A stretch of 64,000 nt of DNA, taken from Shinella sp. SUS2. Lineage in GTDB: Bacteria; Pseudomonadota; Alphaproteobacteria; Rhizobiales; Rhizobiaceae. Both the position numbers and the translations under genes were made by a program. The stretch lies in NCBI RefSeq assembly GCF_001262505.1, contig NZ_KQ410724.1:62001-126000 (forward strand), in the 5' to 3' direction. The notes below the pieces were generated by a model. That model did no database searches, had not been told where the DNA came from, and was given only the letters and a program-made list of their open reading frames with translations. Positions 45,685 through 56,585 of this stretch are shown here, piece after piece; within the stretch, counting starts at the first letter, position 1, and each line of letters opens with the position of its first letter.

Positions 45685-46718
45685 CAGGCGGTCTCCTTTG
45701 CGGCCCGTTCATGTAGGGCGAGGTCGTGGGCGAGGCGAAGGGCGGCGAGCAGGCTGTCGGGCTTGGCGATGCCCTTGCCGGCCAGCGAAAAGGCCGTTCC
45801 ATGATCCGGCGAGGTGCGGATGAAGGGCAGGCCAAGCGTGGCATTGACGGAATCGTCGAAGCCGAGCGCCTTGGCAGGGATCAGCGCCTGGTCGTGATAC
45901 ATGCAGAGCGCGACGTCATAGGTGGCGCGTGCGGCGTCGTGGAACATCGTGTCGGCCGGCAGCGGGCCGACCGCGTCGATGCCGGCTGCCTGCAGCCGCT
46001 CCACGGCCGGGCGCACGATGGCATCGTCCTCAAGGCCCAGCGCACCGCCTTCGCCGGCATGCGGGTTGAGCCCGGCAAGCGCTAGGCGCGGACGAGCAAT
46101 GCCGAAGCGCTGACGCAGGTCGCGCTCGGTGATGGTCGCCGTCTCCACGATCAACTCTTCCGTCAGCATGTCCGGCACATCCTTCAGGGGAATGTGGATG
46201 GTGACGGGCACGCTGCGCAGCTTCGGCCCGGCCAGCAGCATGACGGGCAGGGCCTGTCGTCCCGTTTTCCGTGCAGCGAGGTCCGCGAGGAATTCCGTAT
46301 GGCCGGGAAAGCCGAAGCCGGCATCGTAGAGCACGGCCTTGGCGATCGGGTTCGTCACCACGGCGGCGGTGCGGCCGGCGAATGTCAGCGTGACCGCGGT
46401 CTCGATCGCGCCGGTGATGGCGGCGGCGTTGCGGGAATCGGGCGAGCCGGCGACAGCCGGCACGGTGCAGTCGCAGGCAAGCACCGGCAGGGCGTCCGGG
46501 AAGAGGGCGGTTGCCGTTTCCGGCTCCGCCAGCGCGACGGTGACATCGATCCCGAGAGCTGCGGCGCGTGTGCGCAACACGGCGGCATCGCCGATGAAAA
46601 GGAAGGGCGGCAGGGAGAGCGCCCTGCGGGCCGACCACAAGGCGAGCGTGATATCAGGCCCGATCCCCGCCGGATCGCCCATGGTGAGAGCCAGCGGAGG
46701 AAAACTTGTCGTCGTCAT
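45684..46718 (-). CDS. pdxA: 4-hydroxythreonine-4-phosphate dehydrogenase
   Basis: 344 residues from the ATG of [18 protein letters not shown]. It oxidises 4-phosphohydroxy-threonine in pyridoxal 5'-phosphate synthesis. The MGDPAGIGP start, [18 protein letters not shown] and [11 protein letters not shown] motifs with the metal-binding histidines are present. It lies between surA (83 bases upstream) and rsmA (1-base overlap). Confidence 0.96.
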   Translation of the reverse strand: MTTTSFPPLALTMGDPAGIGPDITLALWSARRALSLPPFLFIGDAAVLRTRAAALGIDVTVALAEPETATALFPDALPVLACDCTVPAVAGSPDSRNAAAITGAIETAVTLTFAGRTAAVVTNPIAKAVLYDAGFGFPGHTEFLADLAARKTGRQALPVMLLAGPKLRSVPVTIHIPLKDVPDMLTEELIVETATITERDLRQRFGIARPRLALAGLNPHAGEGGALGLEDDAIVRPAVERLQAAGIDAVGPLPADTMFHDAARATYDVALCMYHDQALIPAKALGFDDSVNATLGLPFIRTSPDHGTAFSLAGKGIAKPDSLLAALRLAHDLALHERAAKETA

Positions 46719-46801
46719 GGAGACCCTGCCGGTCAGCGGGTTGAAAGGGGAACGCCTCTGCAGCAGCGCTTCATGGGAAGCGCCGGGCGGAGCTCCGGGT
46801 A

Positions 46802-47740
46802 TCAACGTTCGGTGATCGTCGCCTTCTTGCGCAGTTCGGCGATGTACTTCTCGCTGTTCTCGTCGCCTTCGTTGCTCTTGGCCTTGCTGAGGTCCTCGGC
46901 GCGGAAGACCATTTCGGCCGCCACGTCGTCGTTGACCTCGCGCTTCTTGCAGATGGCGAGGTATTCGACGCCGCGCTCGGTGACGCGCGTGCCCGTCGTC
47001 ATGCCGTTCGCCTTCTCGATGAACGGCTTCCAGTCTTCCGGCATCTCCGGCGCCAGGACGCGGCCGAGATCGCGGATCGAGACGTCACGCATGGTCGCGG
47101 CGAAGACCTTGGCCTGTTCGCAGCCGGGGAATTTCGAACGCGAGGCTTCGGCTTCCTGCTTGCGCTTGCCGAGAATGGCGTTGCGGCGCTTTTCCGGCAC
47201 GACGAAGATGACCTGCTTGAGGAAATATTCGGTGGTGACCGGCTTCTTGCCGCCGTTCTCCTGCATGCGCTGGACCAGGGTCTTGCTGTCCTTGGCGGCG
47301 CCATAGCGGGCATTGACGACGCGCGGCCAGCTCATCTGGATGGCGATATACTGCTTGAAGTGATCCGAACCGACGCCGGCGCGGTTCAGGATCTCGCCGA
47401 GCTGCTGTGTCGACATCTTGTTGGAGGCGGCAAAGCGCGCATAGGCGGCCTCCACCTCGGAACTGCTGACGGACATCTTGAGACGCAGGATCTCCGTGCG
47501 CTTGAGCACTTCGTCGATCATCTGCTCGCGAGCCTTGGCGCGCAGGTTCCCGCCGGCGCGCTGCAGGCGCAAGAAGGCGGCGCGGCGCTCGATCTCGCCC
47601 GAGGTGACCGGCGTGTTGTTGACGACGGCCACGATGCCGCTTGCGGCCTGGACCGTGCCGGCCGGAACCGCGATCGTCGCCGCAGCGGCAAGTGCCACGC
47701 CCATCATCATGGAGCGAACCAGAGAGTGTCTGCCCGTCAT
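46802..47740 (-). CDS. surA: SurA-like periplasmic chaperone
   Basis: 312 residues, shorter than E. coli SurA (428). A signal peptide covers about residues 1-32 (AVPAGTVQA before A). The SurA N-terminal chaperone domain ([24 protein letters not shown]) is clear, followed by one degenerate parvulin-like region ([19 protein letters not shown]); the second PPIase domain is absent. Position next to lptD and pdxA supports a role in outer-membrane protein folding, perhaps LptD itself. Peptidyl-prolyl isomerase activity is doubtful. Confidence 0.88.
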   Translation of the reverse strand: MTGRHSLVRSMMMGVALAAAATIAVPAGTVQAASGIVAVVNNTPVTSGEIERRAAFLRLQRAGGNLRAKAREQMIDEVLKRTEILRLKMSVSSSEVEAAYARFAASNKMSTQQLGEILNRAGVGSDHFKQYIAIQMSWPRVVNARYGAAKDSKTLVQRMQENGGKKPVTTEYFLKQVIFVVPEKRRNAILGKRKQEAEASRSKFPGCEQAKVFAATMRDVSIRDLGRVLAPEMPEDWKPFIEKANGMTTGTRVTERGVEYLAICKKREVNDDVAAEMVFRAEDLSKAKSNEGDENSEKYIAELRKKATITER

Positions 47741-47885
47741 GCCAGTCCCTTTCCCAAACCCATTTCGCGCGCACCGGTGTCGTTCGTGCGGGAATGCCGT
47801 CCACGCAGGAGGCCTTCACCGGCGGGCGTTTCTCCCGGATGTGCATAATACATGCGGCCAAACGATGACAAGAGCGCGGCGACGC

Positions 47886-50216
47886 TTACTCGAAGCCGGT
47901 CAGCGTCGTGTCGCCGACATTGATGTCGCCGAGCGTGCGGAACATCAGCCGCGCACCGATCGACCAGTCGTTCGCCGTCGTGCCGGATTTGTCGCGCGTC
48001 TGCTCGTAGACGATCGAGAACACGGTGTCGCGATCGTCATAGGAGAAGCCGATGCCGTTGCGCGACAGGCTCTGGCGCTTGATGTCGTAGGTCAGCGACC
48101 CGAACACCGACCAGTAGTCCTGGAACTTGAAGGCCGCGGCGCTCTGGATTTCGCTGGAATCGTCCGCCAGACCATAGGCCGGTTGCGCGGCGATGCGCGT
48201 ATAGGTGATTTCCGTCTCGAAGCGGGCACCGTCGAAGCGCACCGAGGTGTCGGCACGACGCATCGAGAAGTCATCCTTGTCGAGGCGCGCACTGTGGGCA
48301 ATCGACAGGCCGTTCGGCAGATCGATGCCGGCCATGCCGACATAGTCGGACGAATCCGTCTCCAGGCCCGAATTGGCGCCGACATTGACGAGATCGGGCG
48401 TTGCGAAGGAGTTCACGCCGCCTAGATGGAAAGACTGGCCGATGATCGAGCGCAGGCGAAGGCCGTTGTCGAAGGTGCCGGTATAACGCAGGCCCAGATT
48501 GGCGCGCGAACCGCCCTCGATCCGGTCGAAGCCGGAAAACTTGTCGCGCTCGAAGAGGTTGGTGGCGTCGAAGACGAAGCTCTGGGCGTCCTCGTTCGGC
48601 AGGCCGCCGGCATGGTCTTCGTCCGGACGCAGGTAGATCTGTGCGATCGGCTCGAAGAGATGCGTGCTGTAGTCGGTCGTCGCCAGGATCGGATAACGGG
48701 CTTCGAGGCCGGCGGTCAGCATCGTGCGGGTCGTGCTGTTGTCGTCGACATAGTTGCCGGCATAGCCGAGGCCCGGGTCGGTCATGTCGAGGCGGTGGAT
48801 ATCGCCGCGCGCCGCGAGCAGGGGGGTCAGAACAAGGCCGCCCGGCACGACGAACTGGCGCCGCCATTCGACCTCGCTGGTCAGCCGCGTCGTGCCGCCG
48901 GCAAGGCCGCGGAAGCGGTCGTTGCCGCGCACGCTGTAGGCGTCGCGCAGGTCGCGTTCGACATTGGTGATGTTCGTGGTGATCGACAGCTCGCCGCCAA
49001 GCACCGGCTGCGGCACGATATATTCGTGGTCGAGCGTCTGGGCGATCGCCTGCTTGCGCTCCAGACGGTCCTGCGGATCGGCGTCCTGCACGTCGAAATA
49101 GAACGAGCGCAGGTCGAAGACGTTCCGGTCGCCAAGGCCGGTCAGGTAGATCTGGTTGACGTGGATACGGTCTTCCAGGCCATCGAGATCGTAGGTGCGC
49201 GAGAAGTTGTTGTCGGTCTGCGCCATGACATCCCAGCCGAAGGACCAGCGGGGATTGATCTTGAAGCGGCCTTCGGAGGCAACCATGCCGCGGAAGTCGT
49301 CGCGCCGGTCACTCGTGCCGGCGGTGAACACACCGGGGTTCCACTGGTCGATGCCGGCAGCACGCAGCGTGATCTGGCCGTTGTGGAAGCGCTTGCGGAA
49401 TTCACCCTCGACGAGGAAGCCCTGACGGGTCAGGACGGTCGGCGAGAGGGTCGCGTCCATGTCCGGCGCGATGGCGAAATAATAGGGCGTCGTGATGCCG
49501 AGGCCGAGCTTCTGCTCGTAGCTGAATTGCGGGAAGAGGAAACCGCTCTTCCGCTTGACCGTATGGTCCGGCACTTCCAGCACGGGAATATAGGCGATCG
49601 GCTTGCCGAACATCTCGAAGCGCGCGCGCTCCATGCGGATGGTCTTGGTGCGGCCGTTCTGCACGACGCGCTCGGCCTTGACCTGCCAGAGCGAGCGGTG
49701 CGTGGGGTTGGTGGCACAGGGCGTGCAGGCGGTGTAGACGGCGTGGTTGAGGATCATCTCCTCGCCGTTGACGCGCTCGCCGCTGGTTGCCGCCAGCTTG
49801 GTAAGGTCCGTGGTCTCGATGCGCAGCGCATTGACGAAACCGTTGGCGAAATCGTCCGACAGGTCCATCTCGTCGCCATAGACGCGATTGCCGGTCGGCT
49901 CGATGAGCTCGATATTGCCATGCGCCGTCAGGCGGCCGGTCTGCTGGTTGTACTCGACCTGGCGCGCGACGAGCTTGTAGCCGCCATAGTTGATCTGCAC
50001 CGCGCCGCGGGCGATCACCTTTTCCGTATCCTTGTTATAGACGAGCTCGTTGGCCGCCAGCAGCAGCTTGGCGTCGTCGGAAATCTTCGGTTCCATCGAC
50101 TGGATGTCGGGTGCCTGCGCCCGGGCGGGGAGCGCGGACACGATGGCGCACATGGCCGCACCTGCAAGCAGGGCGGCTTTCAACCACCGATTCGTTTTGC
50201 GGTCGCCTGCCGCCAC
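47886..50216 (-). CDS. lptD: LPS-assembly outer membrane protein LptD
   Basis: 776 residues from a GTG start that shares a base with the lptG stop (TAGTG). A signal peptide (1-33, ending PARAQ) is followed by the OstA/LptA-like jellyroll (about 50-170) and a large beta-barrel. It inserts LPS into the outer leaflet. The mature protein has only two cysteines, in CTPC near residue 165, unlike the four forming two interdomain disulfides in E. coli LptD. It lies between lptG and surA. A lipoprotein partner, lptE, is not seen here. Confidence 0.94.
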   Translation of the reverse strand: MAAGDRKTNRWLKAALLAGAAMCAIVSALPARAQAPDIQSMEPKISDDAKLLLAANELVYNKDTEKVIARGAVQINYGGYKLVARQVEYNQQTGRLTAHGNIELIEPTGNRVYGDEMDLSDDFANGFVNALRIETTDLTKLAATSGERVNGEEMILNHAVYTACTPCATNPTHRSLWQVKAERVVQNGRTKTIRMERARFEMFGKPIAYIPVLEVPDHTVKRKSGFLFPQFSYEQKLGLGITTPYYFAIAPDMDATLSPTVLTRQGFLVEGEFRKRFHNGQITLRAAGIDQWNPGVFTAGTSDRRDDFRGMVASEGRFKINPRWSFGWDVMAQTDNNFSRTYDLDGLEDRIHVNQIYLTGLGDRNVFDLRSFYFDVQDADPQDRLERKQAIAQTLDHEYIVPQPVLGGELSITTNITNVERDLRDAYSVRGNDRFRGLAGGTTRLTSEVEWRRQFVVPGGLVLTPLLAARGDIHRLDMTDPGLGYAGNYVDDNSTTRTMLTAGLEARYPILATTDYSTHLFEPIAQIYLRPDEDHAGGLPNEDAQSFVFDATNLFERDKFSGFDRIEGGSRANLGLRYTGTFDNGLRLRSIIGQSFHLGGVNSFATPDLVNVGANSGLETDSSDYVGMAGIDLPNGLSIAHSARLDKDDFSMRRADTSVRFDGARFETEITYTRIAAQPAYGLADDSSEIQSAAAFKFQDYWSVFGSLTYDIKRQSLSRNGIGFSYDDRDTVFSIVYEQTRDKSGTTANDWSIGARLMFRTLGDINVGDTTLTGFE

Positions 50217-51298
50217 TAGCCATCCTCCTGATGGAGAAGAATCGTCGCGCCCAAGGACATTGCGACGACCACTGGGAGCCAGGCCGCAACGAACGGAGGT
50301 ACAACACCGCTGCTTCCGAATGCTTTCACAAGCACGGTGACGACATAAAGCATGAAGCCCGACAGGATGCCACCCAGAATCACCGCACGCGATTGATTAA
50401 ACCGGCTAAATTTCAATGATACACAGGCTGCGATCAGCGTCATGGCAACCAGAAGCAGCGGCAGGGACAGCATGGAATGGAACTGGGTTTCCATTGCATC
50501 CGTGGGGAAGCCGAAGGACTTGGCCGCCTCGATCTTGCGTCCAAGGCTCAAAAACGGAATGGATTCAGGCTTTTCGAGGCTCTCCTGAACGAATTCCCGT
50601 TTCAGGTTGGTACGAAGCTGTACCTCGTCGAGACGGACCGGCAATTCGCCGTTGCGCGTCTCGTGCACGTTCTTAAGCAACCAGTAACCATCTTCCAAGG
50701 TCGCCGAATCGGCGTCCTGCCGCAGAACGATGCGGCCGTCGGGATCGAAGTGGATAACGGTGACGTTCACAAGGCGCGTACCGCCGTCGAGAACGGCCTT
50801 GGCGCCGATGATCGCCTGGTCGTTGCCGTAGATCTGGCGCAGCCACGGTACGGCGGTCTCGGTGCGTGCGGCGTTGCTGGCGCCCCAGCCCGCTTCCAGC
50901 TCCGCGGCCTTCTTCGAGCCCCAGGCGGCGATCGGATTGATGGCCAGTACGGCGGTGATGCCGAACAGGAAGGCGCCGATGATGAAGGGGCGCAGGAACT
51001 GCCAGACCGAAATGCCCGCCGCGCGCGTGACGACGAGTTCGTAGCGCCGGTTGAGCGAGATCAGCGCTGCCATGCCGGCAAAGAGCGCGACGAAGGGCAC
51101 GGTCTGCATCAGGATAGTCGGGATGCGCAGAGCCGTCACCAGGAGGCCGCTGGTGATGGTATAGCCCGGCAGCACGCCGACACGGTTCGACATCTCGCTG
51201 AAATCGATGATGAAGATCAGCGAGAAGATGCCGAGCAGGAACCAGACGGTGGTGATGATGTAGCGGCGGAAGAAATAGAAGCCGAGCGTCGGGATCAT
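50216..51298 (-). CDS. lptG: LPS export ABC transporter permease LptG
   Basis: 360 residues. Six membrane helices and a periplasmic beta-jellyroll between helices 3 and 4. The N-terminal MIPTLGFYFFRRYIITT and FIIDFSEMSNRV segment are typical. With LptF and the ATPase LptB it extracts LPS from the inner membrane. Its ATG overlaps the lptF TGA (ATGA) and its stop overlaps the lptD start. lptB is not in this window. Confidence 0.95.
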   Translation of the reverse strand: MIPTLGFYFFRRYIITTVWFLLGIFSLIFIIDFSEMSNRVGVLPGYTITSGLLVTALRIPTILMQTVPFVALFAGMAALISLNRRYELVVTRAAGISVWQFLRPFIIGAFLFGITAVLAINPIAAWGSKKAAELEAGWGASNAARTETAVPWLRQIYGNDQAIIGAKAVLDGGTRLVNVTVIHFDPDGRIVLRQDADSATLEDGYWLLKNVHETRNGELPVRLDEVQLRTNLKREFVQESLEKPESIPFLSLGRKIEAAKSFGFPTDAMETQFHSMLSLPLLLVAMTLIAACVSLKFSRFNQSRAVILGGILSGFMLYVVTVLVKAFGSSGVVPPFVAAWLPVVVAMSLGATILLHQEDG

Positions 51299-52479
51299 GG
51301 CGTGCCGCTCCCGCCGGCGGAGGTGGAGCTCGCCCGCGAAAAGCGGGTCATGAGCCGGTCGCGCAGGTCCGTCAGCCGCTCGCCCAGCGTCACGGGAATG
51401 TCGAGGCTCTTGTTGCGCCCGAGATAGCGGATCGCCAGCGCCGCGGTGATGGCCGGAATGAGGTACATGATGGGAATGTAAAAGGCGGAATCGTCCGCGT
51501 TGTTCGATGCGTAGAAGCTCGTCCAGCGCACGAAGAGGGCGGTCAGCAGCGCCGTGATCATCGGATGGACGCGCGCCTCGCGGTGCGAGCGGGCATCGCC
51601 GCTGACGACGAGCGCGATGAGGCCGAAGACCGCCGGGAAGAGCCATTCGGTGAAGCGGCGGTGGATCTCGGCGGTGAAGGCGCCGGGGTTCTTCTTGTAT
51701 TGCGGATCGTTGGGATCCGGGTCGAAGAGATAGATGAGATCGCGATCCTTGGCCCTGATGTTGGATTTGCCGACGCTCTGGGTGAGGTCGGCAAGGTCGA
51801 AGGCATAGGAATCGAACTTGATGATCGAGACGTTGCCGTCCGGCAGCTTGCGGTGCACCTCGCCGTCCTTCATGACGAGCGCCGAGCTGTTCTCGTCCAC
51901 CGCGCCCTCGCGGGCATAGTAGACGAGCTCGAAGCGCGGGTCGCGCGTATCGGCGACGAAGAGGCCGGATAGCACGCCGCCATTGCGCCGCTCCGCCACC
52001 TGCACATAGAGGCCGTCGGTGATCTTGCGGAAGGTGTTTTCCTGCACGACGGCGGACAGCATGTCGGCATGGGCCGTGGCGATCATCTTGCGCACGGCGG
52101 TGCGCGAATAGGGTTCGACGAAGTTGTCGACGGCGAAGGAGACGAAACTCATCGCCACGGCGAGGATCATCACGGGCCGGATGATCGTCATGCGCGAGGC
52201 GCCGGCCGAATTCAGCACGGTCAGCTCCGAATCGGAGTTCATCACGGTCAGCGTCTGCGACACGCCGATAACGAGTGCGAAGGGCAGGATGATCGGGATG
52301 ACCGAAGGCAGGACCAGCGACGCCAGCTTCAGGAAGGCGAAGATCGACTGGCCGCTGTCGGTGACGAGATTGATGCTGCCGAGCGCCTGCGTGACCCAGA
52401 CGATGCCGAGCAGGGGCACAAGCGTGGCGACGAACATGAGCGACGCCCGCCGCAGGATATAGCGCTCGATCAGTTTCAT
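51295..52479 (-). CDS. lptF: LPS export ABC transporter permease LptF
   Basis: 394 residues. Six membrane helices with a large periplasmic domain. The start MKLIERYILRRASLMFVATL and the WVTQAL segment are typical of LptF. It forms the heterodimeric membrane part of the Lpt machine with LptG. It is first in the minus-strand unit lptF-lptG-lptD-surA-pdxA-rsmA. The 267-base gap to the divergent pepA holds both promoters; nothing else is visible there. Confidence 0.95.
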   Translation of the reverse strand: MKLIERYILRRASLMFVATLVPLLGIVWVTQALGSINLVTDSGQSIFAFLKLASLVLPSVIPIILPFALVIGVSQTLTVMNSDSELTVLNSAGASRMTIIRPVMILAVAMSFVSFAVDNFVEPYSRTAVRKMIATAHADMLSAVVQENTFRKITDGLYVQVAERRNGGVLSGLFVADTRDPRFELVYYAREGAVDENSSALVMKDGEVHRKLPDGNVSIIKFDSYAFDLADLTQSVGKSNIRAKDRDLIYLFDPDPNDPQYKKNPGAFTAEIHRRFTEWLFPAVFGLIALVVSGDARSHREARVHPMITALLTALFVRWTSFYASNNADDSAFYIPIMYLIPAITAALAIRYLGRNKSLDIPVTLGERLTDLRDRLMTRFSRASSTSAGGSGTP

Positions 52480-52746
52480 CGTTTCGTCCGCGTTTCCGAC
52501 AAGCGGCTCCGGCCTCGTGCGGGGGCACCCATCGGAACAGCCATGGGCATATAAGCTTTCTTCAGGCTGATGCCATAGGCGGGAGTCTCTCCGGCCAAGG
52601 AAAATTTATGGCGAACAAGCATGCCTAACCATCTGTAAACAAGGTGTCGCATCTTGCCAAGCGCCGCAAAAGCGACAAGGAATTGATGAGATTGGCGGCC
52701 TCCCTGGCGGGATGACAGGCCTGCCGGCATTCATTCGGAGTAAGTC

Positions 52747-54237
<1,491 letters not shown>

Positions 54238-54244
54238 GGAGAGG

Positions 54245-54694
54245 GTGAGCGAAGTCCTCTTCTACCACCTGACCGAATCGAAGCTCGAGGATGCGCTGCC
54301 GCCGCTCGTCGACAAGAGCCTCGAGCGCGGCTGGCGCGTCGTCGTGCAGACCGGCGATGCGGAGCGCCGCGATGCGCTCGACACGCATCTTTGGACCTTC
54401 CGCGAGGACAGTTTCCTGCCGCATGGCACCGACGAGCAGGCCTTTCCCGCCGAGCAGCCGGTGCTGCTGACCACCGCATTCGACAATGCGAACGGTGCGA
54501 CGGTGCGCTTCCTCGTCGCCGGTGCCGCGCCGCCGCCGCTCGATGCCTATGAACGCGTCATCTTCATGTTCGACGGCTACGATCAGGTCGAGGTGGAAAC
54601 AGCGCGCGAGCACTGGAAACGCCTGAAAGGCGAGGGGCACCAGCTCACCTACTGGCAGCAGAACAGCGACGGCCGCTGGATGAAGAAGGCCTGA
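54245..54694 (+). CDS. holC: DNA polymerase III chi subunit
   Basis: 149 residues from a GTG start. Chi links the clamp loader (through psi) to single-strand binding protein. The fold markers VLFYHLTESKLEDALPPLVDK, RGWRVVVQTG and DTHLWTFREDSFLPHG are conserved. No psi gene is nearby, as usual in alphaproteobacteria. It is coupled closely to pepA. Confidence 0.93.
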   Translation: MSEVLFYHLTESKLEDALPPLVDKSLERGWRVVVQTGDAERRDALDTHLWTFREDSFLPHGTDEQAFPAEQPVLLTTAFDNANGATVRFLVAGAAPPPLDAYERVIFMFDGYDQVEVETAREHWKRLKGEGHQLTYWQQNSDGRWMKKA

Positions 54695-54729
54695 CCGCGT
54701 TGCGGCAGGCCTTGCTTCCGGGAGTTTGT

Positions 54730-54741
54730 GGGTATATACCC
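54730..54741. promoter_or_regulatory. MarR operator, perfect 12-base palindrome
   Basis: GGGTATATACCC ends 6 bases before the ATG of the MarR gene, so a bound repressor would block its transcription or the start of translation. Near-identical boxes occur before the MFS gene at 55166 and 55186, marking this as the recognition sequence of the encoded regulator. Confidence 0.75.
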
Positions 54742-54747
54742 GAAAAA

Positions 54748-55149
54748 ATGTCCAGGGATCTCTGTCACTGCATCGTGCTGCGCAAGGCCTCGCGACGGGT
54801 CTCGTCCTACTATGACGAGGCGCTGGCGCCGCTGGGGGTGAACATCGCGCAGTTCAGCCTGCTCCGAAATATCCATCGCATGGCGCCCGTCTCGCTGACG
54901 GATCTCGGTACGCGTGTCGAGCTCGACCGGTCGACGGTCGGCCGCAACGCCAAGGTGCTGGAGCGCATGGGGCTGATTGCGATCCAGCCCGGCAAGGACC
55001 AGCGCGAGGCGGTTCTGACCATCGCAGAACCCGGCCACGCGGTGCTGCGGGAAGGCTCGCCGCTATGGGATGGCGTGCAGGACGCGATCGAAGCCCGCTT
55101 GGGTCCCGACGGTACGGAACGGCTGCGGGAACTGCTCGCGGCGCTCTGA
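54748..55149 (+). CDS. MarR-family transcriptional regulator with N-terminal Cys pair
   Basis: 133 residues from the ATG at 54748, immediately after the operator; an upstream TTG would place the operator inside the gene and is rejected. It has the MarR winged helix: LTDLGTRVELDRSTVGRNAKVLERMGL (recognition helix about 52-78, quoted in part) and the wing DQREAVLTI. Cys6 and Cys8 (LCHC) are close together, a pattern found in many relatives and possibly redox-active. It probably represses itself and the downstream MFS gene through the GGGTATATACCC boxes. Confidence 0.88.
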   Translation: MSRDLCHCIVLRKASRRVSSYYDEALAPLGVNIAQFSLLRNIHRMAPVSLTDLGTRVELDRSTVGRNAKVLERMGLIAIQPGKDQREAVLTIAEPGHAVLREGSPLWDGVQDAIEARLGPDGTERLRELLAAL

Positions 55150-55165
55150 GTTTTTGGCTTGAAAG

Positions 55166-55197
55166 GGGTATATGCCCGCTAATGCGGGCATATACCC
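55166..55197. promoter_or_regulatory. Double MarR operator in the MFS promoter region
   Basis: Two boxes, GGGTATATGCCC at 55166-55177 and GGGCATATACCC at 55186-55197, together form a perfect inverted repeat with 14-base arms (55166-55179 and 55184-55197) around TAAT. It starts 17 bases after the MarR stop and ends 41 bases before the MFS start. The same core as the box at 54730. Confidence 0.75.
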
Positions 55198-55238
55198 GAA
55201 AATCGCGCTGCATAGCGCAGGTGGGAAGGGATTTACGG

Positions 55239-56534
55239 ATGTTCTCGACAGGCGTCGCCCGCTGGATGGCCGGCCGCAATCTTCACTACGGCTGGATGGT
55301 GGCCGCGACCACCTTCCTCACCATGCTGGCCACCGCCGGCGCGATGGGCTCGGCCGGTGTCATGATCCAGCCTCTGCACGAGGAGTTCGGCTGGGATATT
55401 GCCGACATCTCCTCGGCCATGGCCGTGCGGCTGGTGCTCTTCGGCCTGCTCGGCCCGTTCGCCGCCGCCTTCATGAACCATTTCGGCATCCGCCAGGTGG
55501 TGTCGACGGCGCTCGCCCTCATCATGGGCGGCATCGTCGCCTCCTTCTTCATGACGGAGGTCTGGCAGCTCCTGCTGCTCTGGGGCGTCGTCGTCGGGTT
55601 CGGCACTGGCATGACGGCGCTGGTGCTGGGAGCGACTGTCGCCGCGCGCTGGTTCGCGAAACGCCGCGGCCTCGTCGTCGGCCTGATGACGGCAAGCAGC
55701 GCCACCGGTCAGCTCGTTTTCCTGCCGCTGCTCGCGGCGCTTACGGACGCCTATGGCTGGCGCGCGGCCCTGACGCTCGCCGTCGCCGTCATCGCCGCGG
55801 CCATGGTGCTCGTCCTTCTCCTGATGCGCGATCATCCCGCCGATCTCGGCCTGCCCGCCTATGGCGAGACGGCGGTCGTCCGTCCGCCGAAGCAGGATCA
55901 CAATCTTCGCGCCACGCTGCTTGCGCCGCTCGTCACGCTGAAGAGCGTTTCCGGCAACGCGGTGTTCTGGGTGCTGTTCGGCACGTTTTTCGTCTGCGGC
56001 CTCTCGACCAATGGCCTCATCCAGACGCACTGGATTTCGATCTGCGGCGATTTCGGCATGGCGGCGGTCACGGCGGCCGGCACGCTTGCTGTCATCGGCA
56101 TCTTCGATTTCTTCGGCACCGTCTTTGCCGGCTGGCTCTCCGACCGCTACGACAACCGCCTTCTGCTCTTCTGGTTCTACGGGCTGCGCGGCCTCTCGCT
56201 GCTCTACCTGTCCTTTTCCGGTTTCAGTGTGGTGGAGCTGTCGGTCTTCGCCGTCTTCTACGGCCTCGACTGGGTTGCCACCGTGCCGCCGACCGTCAAG
56301 CTCGCCGCGGAGAATTTCGGCCGCGAAAAGGCCGGCCTCGTTTTCGGTTGGGTCTTTGCCGGCCACCAACTCGGTGCGGCAACGGCGGCTTTCGGTGCCG
56401 GCTATCTCAAGAGCGACTACGACACCTACATGCCCGCGCTGCAGATCGCCGGCCTGATGTGCCTTCTTGCGGCGCTTTCTGTCCTGTTCCTCAAGCGTCC
56501 CGATCCGGCCCCGCTCGCCACGCAGGCGGGGTGA
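55239..56534 (+). CDS. MFS transporter (OFA/monocarboxylate-like)
   Basis: 431 residues from the ATG at 55239 with GGGAAGGG upstream. Twelve membrane helices. The opening LHYGWMVAATTFLTML and the MSAGVM-like GSAGVMIQPLHEEFGWDIADIS match transporters of the oxalate/formate and monocarboxylate type. The WFAKRRGLVVGLMTASSATGQLVFLPL segment between helices 4 and 5 is typical. The substrate is unknown; an organic anion is likely. Two palindromic operators of the neighbouring MarR regulator lie upstream, so expression is probably ligand-induced. Confidence 0.87.
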   Translation: MFSTGVARWMAGRNLHYGWMVAATTFLTMLATAGAMGSAGVMIQPLHEEFGWDIADISSAMAVRLVLFGLLGPFAAAFMNHFGIRQVVSTALALIMGGIVASFFMTEVWQLLLLWGVVVGFGTGMTALVLGATVAARWFAKRRGLVVGLMTASSATGQLVFLPLLAALTDAYGWRAALTLAVAVIAAAMVLVLLLMRDHPADLGLPAYGETAVVRPPKQDHNLRATLLAPLVTLKSVSGNAVFWVLFGTFFVCGLSTNGLIQTHWISICGDFGMAAVTAAGTLAVIGIFDFFGTVFAGWLSDRYDNRLLLFWFYGLRGLSLLYLSFSGFSVVELSVFAVFYGLDWVATVPPTVKLAAENFGREKAGLVFGWVFAGHQLGAATAAFGAGYLKSDYDTYMPALQIAGLMCLLAALSVLFLKRPDPAPLATQAG

Positions 56535-56551
56535 ACGAAGCCCTGACGGAG

Positions 56552-56576
56552 AAGGCCCGCCGGGAGGCGGGCCTTT
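56552..56576. terminator. Bidirectional terminator between MFS and sugar dehydrogenase genes
   Basis: A perfect 10-base-pair stem, AAGGCCCGCC at 56552-56561 and GGCGGGCCTT at 56566-56575, with a GGGA tetraloop. Placed between convergent genes. T runs are short on both sides. Confidence 0.7.
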
Positions 56577-56585
56577 GCATGCAGG

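Noticed and set aside
47830..47860. GCAT-AATAC-ATGC inverted repeat near the surA/lptD junction
   Set aside because: Arms of only four bases; expected often by chance.
48426..50219. 597-codon plus-strand frame opposite lptD
   Set aside because: Antisense shadow; lptD has signal peptide, domain order and operon context.
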